Part shown: piece after piece, positions 34,870-42,116 of the stretch
Position numbering within the stretch: the stretch's first letter is position 1
Layout: each line of letters begins with the position of its first letter
From: an uncultured Anaerobiospirillum sp.
GTDB lineage: Bacteria > Pseudomonadota > Gammaproteobacteria > Enterobacterales > Succinivibrionaceae
Assembly: GCA_944390115.1 (NCBI GenBank)
Contig: CALXOW010000023.1
Span: 1 to 46,128, forward strand
Reading direction: 5' to 3'
DNA: 46,128 nt
Made by a program: the position numbers and the translations under genes
The notes under the pieces: generated by a model
Database searches by the model: none
The model's input: the letters and a program-made list of their open reading frames with translations, nothing else
Told to the model about the DNA's origin: nothing

Positions 34870-34889
34870 TTACTAAAACGCTTACGTTG
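34870..34889. promoter_or_regulatory. Weak operator-like half-site upstream of ytfQ
   Basis: TTACTAAAACGCTTACGTTG preserves one half (AACGCTTACG) of the operator found at ytfR and the mglB-like gene. It lies about 280 bp upstream of the ytfQ ATG. Low confidence on its own. Confidence 0.3.
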
Positions 34890-35149
34890 GTTTTACTGTA
34901 CCGCGTGAACGCCAAAGCACAAACTGATAAAAGGTGATTTTGTGACATCGTGCAACTATTTTGCGCGCACGCCCGCAAAAATAAGATGCAGCTCAAACTT
35001 TCGCTACTTTCACGCCCCATGCCCCTTGCGCACCATCACTTAAGCTTACAGAGCGATCAGATAACAGCGGGCAGCGCTTGCCCCATTTGCATAATAATGT
35101 CCTCACAAGCTTAGGACGAACCGACCTTTTACCTCATGGTCAGCACAAA

Positions 35150-35169
35150 TTCCGCAAACGTTTACGGAA
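35150..35169. promoter_or_regulatory. LacI-family operator between ytfQ and anmK
   Basis: TTCCGCAAACGTTTACGGAA, a palindrome with one mismatched pair that continues as AAA/TTT outside the core. It is 554 bp upstream of the ytfQ start and 243 bp upstream of the anmK start, so either or both could be controlled. The rest of this 815-bp gap shows no gene. Confidence 0.6.
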
Positions 35170-35376
35170 TTTACAGCCCGCTTTTGCTCCGCTCACTTCA
35201 CCCCCAGTTTTTTCCCGCTAACCGCGCACAGGAAACTCGCGATCTCAGACTTATCTTGCCCCTCACCTGGCCCCAGCTCAGATAGCTCCTACCCCCAAAC
35301 TCCTGTAACTATGCGATACCACAATTAGCTTGATGCGCCCGCACCATCCTTTAGCGCTTACGCTCACACAACACCT

Positions 35377-35382
35377 TATAAT
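35377..35382 (+). promoter_or_regulatory. -10 element of anmK promoter
   Basis: A consensus TATAAT 35 bp before the anmK ATG, implying a leader of about 23 nt. The -35 region is poor (GCGCTT). A GCTCACA sequence identical to a lac operator half-site lies just upstream. Confidence 0.5.
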
Positions 35383-35411
35383 ATAGATCTAGGATTGGAG
35401 ATGGAGGAGTC

Positions 35412-37148
35412 ATGGAAGAAGAGTTGAGGGAATATCAGGTTGCGCTCCTAGGTATCCCGGCACTGACAGTACGCTACACCAGCTTAAACGGCGGGAACAA
35501 ACGCTACTTTGTCTTTGAGACCAAAGAAACTTCTGGGGTTAAATTAGAGAATCTGATCACCAACTCTAATCGCAGTGTCGCGGTTATCGCGGGCAACAGC
35601 GAATTTGGCCCTTTAATCTTCAGAAAGCCTTTCCTCGAGCGCTACCCGCTCTTGCGTGATGTCACGGTACTGCGCAAGCCCAATAAGAAGTTTGTCTTCA
35701 TCAAGCAGCCCTACGAGCACCAGGGCGCAGCCCCGATAACCCCCGTACCCACTCCAACGCTACACGCCTTAACTGAGGACACTACCATCAATACCGCCCC
35801 TACTAAACCAACGCCCCCAAGCCCTACTCCTTGCGAGTACTATATTGGCCTCATGTCTGGTACTAGCATCGATAGCCTCGATGGCGTCTTAGTCAGCATC
35901 ACCCCGGAGGTTCAAGGGGTGCACCTCAAGACACTCGCGACCACCACCCTTGATTGGAAACCTGAGGCCAAACAGCTCCTCAATAGCCTGTGTAATAAGG
36001 AGGGCAAGGTCATCGATTTAGCCTTAGGGCGCCAACTCTTAGCCGCTCAAGCCAGCATCGTGGTACAACACCTGCTCAATAAGGCCCAGCTCAAAGCCAA
36101 GAACGTCACCGCGATTGGCTCTCACGGCCAAACCATTTGGCACGCCCCCGAGCAAGTGAGCCCCCTGACTGAGCGTTTAAAGCAATGCCTGCCCCCAGTG
36201 CCCGAGGTTAACGCGCTGCACCTGGGCTTGAGCCTGCAAATCGACAATGGCCCTCTCATTGCCAATAGCACCGAGATCGATACTGTCAGCGATTTTCGCT
36301 CAGCCGATTTAGCCCAAGGCGGCCAAGGTGCACCTCTGACTCAGGCCTTCCACCAAATGATCTTTGGCCAGCAAGGCAAGATGCGCTTGGTCCTAAACTT
36401 AGGCGGCATCGCCAACCTCACGGTCTTAGGGCACGACGGTCAGCTCATCACGGCTTATGACACGGGACCTGCCAACACCTTAATTGACCTGTACTGCCGT
36501 CACGTCGTGGGCTGCCCTTACGATCAAAGCGGCGACTTTGCCCGCGCCGGTAAGGTCGATAACGCGCGCTTAAAAGCGCTCTTAGACTGTGAGTACTTTG
36601 CCCGCCCTGCCCCTAAGTCCACGGGACGCGAGCTCTTTAACGCGCTCTACCTGCAAGAGAAGTTGGGCCTGACCTTGCCGCCGGTTAAGAGCTTAAAACT
36701 GCCCTCCAAATGCACCCCGACCCAAGAGCAGTGCGATCTGATTGCCACCCTCACCGAATTTACCGCGCGCACGATTCGCACTCAGATCTGCCAGCAAACC
36801 ATCAAGGCCCAGCGCGTGGCCGCTGATGAGCATGTCGATCTCATTGTCTGTGGCGGCGGCGCCTTCAACAGCTACCTCTTGCTGCGCATCAAGCAATTGT
36901 GCGCTAAGCAAGGTCTGAGCTTAGATCTGCACCACAGCGCTGACTTTGGAGTTGATCCCAAGTTTATCGAGGCCCAAGCCTTTGCCTACTTTGCTTATTG
37001 CGCGGTGCACGCCCTGCCCCTCAATCTTGGCAACTCCACCGGCGCGATGGCCCCTAGCATCCTAGGCAGCTTAAGCCCCGCCCCGCACGGCCACTACCAG
37101 CATAATGTCAGGCGCTTAGTGCGGATTATTAATCGCTCGAGCAACTGA
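35412..37148 (+). CDS. anmK: Anhydro-N-acetylmuramic acid kinase with extra N-terminal domain
   Basis: A 578-residue protein whose residues from about 142 are AnmK, the kinase that recycles 1,6-anhydro-MurNAc from cell-wall turnover to MurNAc-6-phosphate. Motifs are YIGLMSGTSIDSLDGVL, IGSHGQTIWH, DFRSADLAQGGQGAPL, LNLGGIANLT, YDTGPAN, STGRELFN and CGGGAFN. Stand-alone AnmK is about 370 residues. Here about 100 N-terminal residues that I do not recognise (containing LREYQVALLGIPALTVRYTS, SVAVIAGNSEFGPLIFRK and NKKFVFIKQP) precede a Pro/Thr linker (101-140). The kinase also has a slightly enlarged loop before LQIDNGPLIA. The start follows GGAG 6 nt upstream. A LacI-family operator lies 243 bp upstream. 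Confidence 0.9.
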   Translation: MEEELREYQVALLGIPALTVRYTSLNGGNKRYFVFETKETSGVKLENLITNSNRSVAVIAGNSEFGPLIFRKPFLERYPLLRDVTVLRKPNKKFVFIKQPYEHQGAAPITPVPTPTLHALTEDTTINTAPTKPTPPSPTPCEYYIGLMSGTSIDSLDGVLVSITPEVQGVHLKTLATTTLDWKPEAKQLLNSLCNKEGKVIDLALGRQLLAAQASIVVQHLLNKAQLKAKNVTAIGSHGQTIWHAPEQVSPLTERLKQCLPPVPEVNALHLGLSLQIDNGPLIANSTEIDTVSDFRSADLAQGGQGAPLTQAFHQMIFGQQGKMRLVLNLGGIANLTVLGHDGQLITAYDTGPANTLIDLYCRHVVGCPYDQSGDFARAGKVDNARLKALLDCEYFARPAPKSTGRELFNALYLQEKLGLTLPPVKSLKLPSKCTPTQEQCDLIATLTEFTARTIRTQICQQTIKAQRVAADEHVDLIVCGGGAFNSYLLLRIKQLCAKQGLSLDLHHSADFGVDPKFIEAQAFAYFAYCAVHALPLNLGNSTGAMAPSILGSLSPAPHGHYQHNVRRLVRIINRSSN

Positions 37149-37475
37149 CAACCAGCAAGGATCTGTCAAAGACCGCCATAAGGGCCGTGCTATACTGGCG
37201 CCTTGTGCCTAATCAGTGCCCCCGCACTGATGGGAGCACCGAAGCTGAGCCGCACTTAGTTTAGGCCCAGTACCCGCGTACAGCGAGCACGGTCCAGTGC
37301 CCCGGCACGGCCTTAATTTTGCTCACAATATTCTGCCCTCACGGGCCTTAACTGGACATCAGGCGCCAACCAAAGTTTAAAGGACGACCTAACCACAAAT
37401 TAAGCAGAGCGCTGAGCCGCAGCAGCAGGATTTTGCTGCGTTTCAGCAGTCATTTTCGGATTGGATAGGCTTAAG
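37149..37475 (+). promoter_or_regulatory. Leader and promoter region of metallophosphoesterase gene
   Basis: An extended -10 element (TGC-TATACT, 37188-37196) suggests transcription starting near 37203. The predicted leader of about 270 nt contains ATCAGTGC-CCCC-GCACTGAT (37212-37231) and GTGCC-CC-GGCAC (37297-37308). I recognise no riboswitch class. No gene is seen. Confidence 0.4.
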
Positions 37476-39764
37476 ATGAGCACATTATCCCTTACCACCA
37501 TGGTGGTCATTGCCATTGTCTTGGTTTTCTTCGTCCTGCCGCTACGGATGTCGTGGCGCTCCAAGAGCCTCATTGCGCTCATCACGATCGTGGCGCCGTG
37601 CAAAAGCTATTTGCACCTCTTAGTCGGCGGCGATGCCTTTGATCCAAATATCCCCTACAACCTCTCCTTTGTTTTTGACATCGCCCGCACCACGGTTATC
37701 TTCTTGGCACTCTTGACCTTAGTGCGCTTGGTCATCAATGTGCTCTATCGCATCGTCCACCTCAAGTGGAGCCTCGACTTACTGCCGACCAGCTCGATCT
37801 TCCACGCACAGCTTATGATGCTGTTGTCCTTTGCCCTGGCCTGCTACGGCACCTCCTGCGCCTACGGTACCCCCGAGCTCAAGCGCTATGACTTCACCCT
37901 CGAGCGCTTAGATCCGCGCCTTGAGGGGATGAAGATCGTGATGCTCTCGGATATCCACATCTCAGCTCCGACCGATGCCAATGTCATCTACCAGCTGGTC
38001 AACGACGTCAATGCCCTAAAGCCAGACCTCATCTTGCTTCCCGGCGACTTGATGGATGGCTCACTCAATAAGCGCCGTCCGATTTCCAATCTGTTATTTG
38101 ACCTTAAGGCCAAATTTGGCGTTTTTATCAGCACCGGCAACCACGAGTACTATTCGGGCTATGAGGAATGGCGGCACTACTTTGAGCAAGGCGGCTTTAT
38201 CAGCCTCGATAACAAGGTCGTAGCCTTAAAAGACGATCAAGGCAAGACTCTGCTCAATTTAGGCGGTATCACCGACCCGCGCGCCGAGCGCTATAACCTG
38301 CCTACCCCTGATGTCAGGGGCGTCACCACCGCTTTAGATGACAGCGCGCCGAGCATCATTTTGTCCCATCGCCCGCAATATGCGCTCGACTTTGCCCTGG
38401 CAGCAAGTCAAATCAATGCTGAGCGCGTCGCGCAGAGCAAGGAGCAAAAAACCGATTTTGTGCCTAAGCAGGTGGACTTAGTGCTCTCAGGTCACACCCA
38501 TGGCGGCTTAGCCTATGGCCTGCGCAAGCTGGTCGCCAACGCCAACGGCGGCTTTGTCTCGGGCCACTACCGAGTCGATAAAACCGATCTCGTGGTTGGC
38601 AATGGCACCATGGTCTGGATGGGCTTTCCCCTGCGCTTAGGCGTGCCGGGCCAAATTGTTGAGCTCACCTTACACAGCAAGCTGCCTCAAGGCCAAGTGG
38701 CGCTGCCGCTCGCGCAGCGCTTAACCGCCGCCGCCGAAGTTCGGCGCAGTGCCGCGCTCAAGGAGCAAGCCCAAAAGGAGCAAGAGCTGCTCAAGCAGCG
38801 TATCGCCACCCATGGCGTCGCCGCCTCCGTGCCGACTACTCCGGCGCCTGTTCCTGAGTTTGATACCAGCAGTGATCACACGGTTAACAGCTACAGTCTC
38901 GCCCCAAGCGATGACGTCAAGCCAAGCGGCAGTGTCACGCACGTGCCGCGTGAGCTCTCCAACTTAGAGTTAATCCTGCCGATGGTCGATGCCGAGACCG
39001 GTGCCGTCTCCAGCGCTGTGACTAAGCTGGCGCTGCTGCCTGAGCGCATCACGCACGACCAATTGCGGCGCATCAACGAGATCTTGGCCGAGCGCCCAGT
39101 CAGCGCCGCTGAGCAAAAAGAGCAAGCAGCAGCTGAAGCGCACCAAGAGCAAGGCTTAAGCTCCGATCCTAAGAGCGGCGTCACCGTCGTCTTGCTCAAG
39201 GACGCCCCGATCACCAAGCCGCAAGCTCAGCCTGCCAGCAAAGAAGCTGCAAATAAGGAAGCTGCAAGCAACGAGGCGGCAAGCAACACTGACTCAAGCG
39301 CGACAGCACCGCAAAGTAAGCAGGATGGCAACCAAGCGGCTCAAGGTGAGAAAACTCCCGACACAAGCGCACAGAGCCCAGCTGACGAGCGAGCCAGCAC
39401 CTCAGCCCTATCAGCTGATGACACAGCCAACCCGCCACGCGGTCAGCTCCATTTGACGGCTACGCCGACTGCGGCCACGCCCTCTGAGCCCGCACCAGAT
39501 GCCGCTGCTGAGGAAACAGCTCTGAGTGCTGAGGAGCATGCCGATCAAATGACGGCCGCTGAGGACAATGCACTGCTCAATTTGGGTCCAGTCTCAGAGG
39601 CCACTTCCTACACTCTCGAGCTGCAAACGGAGTACGCGATCTCGCTTGATCCTAACAACCAAGACCGCCCTGATAGCACGGTCTCAGACCTGCTGAATAC
39701 GCCTGATGGCGCCGCTGAGGCCAAGCCGGAAGCCGCAGCTGAGGCCACTTCGGCTCAGCCTTAG
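37476..39764 (+). CDS. Membrane metallophosphoesterase with long disordered C-terminal tail
   Basis: A 762-residue protein. Three hydrophobic helices in the first 130 residues are followed by a calcineurin-like phosphoesterase domain of the YkuE/YaeI type with all metal-binding motifs: MLSDIHIS, LLPGDLMDG, STGNHEYYSG and LSGHTHGG. From about residue 425 the sequence turns into an Ala/Ser/Pro/Thr/Glu-rich, probably unstructured tail of more than 300 residues (including repeated EAANKEAASNEAAS). Relatives act on phospholipid or nucleotide phosphodiesters and are usually 270-400 residues, so the tail is unusual. The ATG at 37476 is chosen because GGATAGG precedes it and the first helix follows directly. 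The tail topology, periplasmic or cytoplasmic, is not evident. Confidence 0.85.
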   Translation: MSTLSLTTMVVIAIVLVFFVLPLRMSWRSKSLIALITIVAPCKSYLHLLVGGDAFDPNIPYNLSFVFDIARTTVIFLALLTLVRLVINVLYRIVHLKWSLDLLPTSSIFHAQLMMLLSFALACYGTSCAYGTPELKRYDFTLERLDPRLEGMKIVMLSDIHISAPTDANVIYQLVNDVNALKPDLILLPGDLMDGSLNKRRPISNLLFDLKAKFGVFISTGNHEYYSGYEEWRHYFEQGGFISLDNKVVALKDDQGKTLLNLGGITDPRAERYNLPTPDVRGVTTALDDSAPSIILSHRPQYALDFALAASQINAERVAQSKEQKTDFVPKQVDLVLSGHTHGGLAYGLRKLVANANGGFVSGHYRVDKTDLVVGNGTMVWMGFPLRLGVPGQIVELTLHSKLPQGQVALPLAQRLTAAAEVRRSAALKEQAQKEQELLKQRIATHGVAASVPTTPAPVPEFDTSSDHTVNSYSLAPSDDVKPSGSVTHVPRELSNLELILPMVDAETGAVSSAVTKLALLPERITHDQLRRINEILAERPVSAAEQKEQAAAEAHQEQGLSSDPKSGVTVVLLKDAPITKPQAQPASKEAANKEAASNEAASNTDSSATAPQSKQDGNQAAQGEKTPDTSAQSPADERASTSALSADDTANPPRGQLHLTATPTAATPSEPAPDAAAEETALSAEEHADQMTAAEDNALLNLGPVSEATSYTLELQTEYAISLDPNNQDRPDSTVSDLLNTPDGAAEAKPEAAAEATSAQP

Positions 39765-39786
39765 TACTTAACGCACCATCTTTCAT

Positions 39787-39815
39787 GGTAACGGCCCCAG
39801 CTTGGGGCCGTTACC
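39787..39815 (+). terminator. Terminator of metallophosphoesterase gene
   Basis: GGTAACGGCCCCA-GCT-TGGGGCCGTTACC, a perfect 13-bp stem 22 bp after the stop codon. No T tract follows on the plus strand, so it may need Rho or act bidirectionally. Confidence 0.65.
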
Positions 39816-39850
39816 ACTACGGCTTTGAAGTTAGAGGACAAAGAGCAGTC

Positions 39851-40197
39851 TTACATCGGGCTGATAGTCGAGGTGATCTCTTCACACTCTTCAGGCGTAA
39901 GACCGTATTTAGCAAAGAGCTGCTGATCGAGCTTATCTACCGGCAGTGTCCAGCAAGGTCTGAGTTCGCGCTAAAGTCTTGCATTGGCACAAAGACGAAG
40001 CGGTTGCGAGTGATATGGATTGAGCTCAATGCTTGTAGGAGCAGATAACGCACAAAAGACGTGCTCAGATAGCGTGCTCAGATAGGTATGGAGGGCCTTG
40101 CCTCGCTCTTATGCTCAAAGCAACCAATCACAAGGTAAGAATCAGTGCACACCTCATAATGCTCCAATACCTTGATACTGGAGGGAGCTGTTACAAA
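39851..40197 (-). pseudogene. Decayed 3' end of a restriction-modification enzyme
   Basis: The minus strand encodes, in shifted frames, the tail typical of large adenine-methylase/restriction enzymes (Eco57I-like). Upstream block: LEHYEVCTDSYLVIGCF. Then a frame change to ALHTYLST, then SFVRYLLLQ and NRFVFVPMQDFSANSD, another frame change, and WTLPVDKLDQQLFAKYGLTP ending in SPM-stop (39851). One frame change coincides with an exact tandem 13-bp duplication (CGTGCTCAGATAG, 40060-40072 and 40073-40085). At least three disruptions remove the reading frame and no 5' part is present: the intact AAA-ATPase/nuclease gene begins 39 bp away in its place. The assignment rests on remembered family tails, so the exact enzyme class is uncertain. 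Confidence 0.6.
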
Positions 40198-40235
40198 TTT
40201 TCATTAGCAACGACCTTTGTCACGCCGAGATTAAC

Positions 40236-41978
40236 CTAAACGCTTACGCGCCCCGAGCTACTATCTGGACTCGGTCTCGTGATGATATCAGCTAACTCCA
40301 CGCGCGCAAGACGGCGTTGCGATTTCTCACCACAAAACACAAGGGCAAAGCGAGCTAGCTTAGGTTCACTATGCGCGTTATGGGCATAGTCACGGTCTTT
40401 AACCTGTTTGAGCGCCTCATTAAGCTTGGTATCTAAGGCCTCAGATGAGGCACTTTGCTCATATTTATACTCAAAAACGATTGTCAGCTTATGCTGCTTA
40501 AGATCAATGAGCGCATCAGAACGGCCTCTACTTTCGCTTTGCTCACAGCAAGTCATTAAGCCTGCGCCCATCAGAAAAGAGTGGATCACTGCCGCCACCA
40601 TGCTTTCACTGCGGACAGGGTAATTTTGATAAGGGAAAGCTGCAAAGAGCTCGTTGAAATGAGCTTGGATACGCTGTGGATCAAGGCTTGCTAAAACATC
40701 GACTGTCCTTAAGGCATAGTCAGCCGTGTAAAGAAAGTTCTTACGGAACAGGCGAGTGGCGACTAAATTGGCCAGAGCAATACTGATTTCTCTGTTGGGA
40801 GGGGCGAGATGCATCACACCATTGCTCAAAAAAGCACGGTTTAGGGTCAGATAGCCTGCTTGGTAAAGTAAAGCATAGGGATTGGCTTCTGGATTAGTCA
40901 CAGCAGATTGAAGAAAGCGCAAATGCTCCGTTTGAATATTCCCCTTTGAGATATCGTTGAGCAGCTTGCTCAGATCCATGCGCTCCATGGTTTTCTTCAA
41001 AAGCTGGGGCAAACCAAGCCCTTCTTCTGTTGCCCAGTATGGCGTTAAGGTAGCATCTGCGTCACTAAAAAACCTCAGAACAGACCAAGTGGAGAAAACC
41101 TTAGACCTATCGTGTTGATCAAAGCAGAAACCGTCATACCATTCCGCCATCTCGTCGAGCAGCGCATCGATCTGAGACTCAGTAATCTCCTCAGCACGAC
41201 AACCTAATCTTACTGCAGCGGCATAGCGCAAATGCTCAGCAAAGGTCTCACGGATTTCTTCACGCGTATAGCCGCAGCACGCACCAAAGGACGACTGGAG
41301 GGAAATGTCGGTAAAACTGTTGCCTGCTGTTCCTAACCCTAAATCCTGAAAGCGGGTAATTCCGGTGAAGAAGACGCAACGAAATTTTTCCGTATAGTCT
41401 TTTACCAGACCAAACAGAGCCTCCAGCAATTCTTGATAAGCTTTTAGCTCCGCTTCATCATTGAGATGGCGCACCAATGGCGCGTCATATTCATCGACCA
41501 GAAGCACTAAGGAACCATAGCTAAGCTGCTCAAGCAGTGCCTCTAGATACATGCTAAAATCCAGCAATTTCTCAGGAAGCACAAACTGTTGCTTCTGGCA
41601 AAAATCAGAAATACGCAAAATCAGTTTCTGTTCAAACTGTGCCGCAGTCTTACATTGACGGTTGATATTCTGGAAATTCAAGCGCAACACCAGATACTGG
41701 TTTTGGTCGTGCCACTTGTCCTCAATGGCCAGTCCCTTAAAGTAAGAGTCATGCCCATCATAAGGCTCCACGCCATGTAGGAACAGCTCCTCTAAGGTAG
41801 AGAGCAATGTGCTCTTACCAAAGCGACGGGGACGGGTCAAAATGAGCGGCTGATTATCTAGGGCCAGTTGGTAAATATACTCTGTTTTGTCGACATAACA
41901 CTTCCCATTTTTGCGCAGGAACCCGAAGTCGGAATTAGCAAGCGGCAGTTTCTGTTTGAGTTCAAAAAAATTAAGCAT
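40236..41978 (-). CDS. AAA-ATPase-like / PD-(D/E)XK nuclease-like protein (2)
   Basis: A 580-residue member of the same family as the protein at 21143-23164. GGAGGT 9 nt upstream selects the ATG at 41978. It carries the family opening LRKNGKCYVDKTEYIYQLA, RPRRFGKSTLLSTLEELF (about 49-66), Walker-B-like LVLLVDEYDAPLV, FFTGITRFQDLGLGTAGNSF, WYDGFCFDQHDRSKVFSTW and the nuclease-like GRSDALIDLKQHKLTIVFEYKYE. Unlike the first copy it has no low-complexity insertion. The two share only motif-level similarity, so they are separate lineages rather than a recent duplication. Its 3' end adjoins the restriction-enzyme relic on the same strand. Function of the family unknown; nucleic-acid cleavage is predicted only. 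Confidence 0.88.
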   Translation of the reverse strand: MLNFFELKQKLPLANSDFGFLRKNGKCYVDKTEYIYQLALDNQPLILTRPRRFGKSTLLSTLEELFLHGVEPYDGHDSYFKGLAIEDKWHDQNQYLVLRLNFQNINRQCKTAAQFEQKLILRISDFCQKQQFVLPEKLLDFSMYLEALLEQLSYGSLVLLVDEYDAPLVRHLNDEAELKAYQELLEALFGLVKDYTEKFRCVFFTGITRFQDLGLGTAGNSFTDISLQSSFGACCGYTREEIRETFAEHLRYAAAVRLGCRAEEITESQIDALLDEMAEWYDGFCFDQHDRSKVFSTWSVLRFFSDADATLTPYWATEEGLGLPQLLKKTMERMDLSKLLNDISKGNIQTEHLRFLQSAVTNPEANPYALLYQAGYLTLNRAFLSNGVMHLAPPNREISIALANLVATRLFRKNFLYTADYALRTVDVLASLDPQRIQAHFNELFAAFPYQNYPVRSESMVAAVIHSFLMGAGLMTCCEQSESRGRSDALIDLKQHKLTIVFEYKYEQSASSEALDTKLNEALKQVKDRDYAHNAHSEPKLARFALVFCGEKSQRRLARVELADIITRPSPDSSSGRVSV

Positions 41979-42116
41979 TACGATCGACCTCCACTGCGTC
42001 AAAAGGACATAGCTTGATTGGCAGCAGTGTCCTAAAATTACGCACTAGCTTAGCAAATTTGGCGCAAATTGCTTAGAACATGTCCACAAAGCGGACAATT
42101 TTGCCTAATTCCACGC

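Noticed and set aside
35410-35420. Starting AnmK near residue 140 instead of 35412
   Set aside because: There is no start codon with a Shine-Dalgarno sequence just before CEYYIGLMSG, whereas 35412 has GGAG in place and a TATAAT element 35 bp upstream.
39785-40048. 87-codon plus-strand ORF after the metallophosphoesterase gene
   Set aside because: It begins inside a 13-bp-stem terminator hairpin and is antisense to the restriction-enzyme relic, whose opposite-strand reading gives recognisable segments.
40236-40250. TAAACGCTTACG resembling the LacI-family operator
   Set aside because: It lies at the very 3' end of the AAA-ATPase coding sequence with only one matching half, so it is probably chance.
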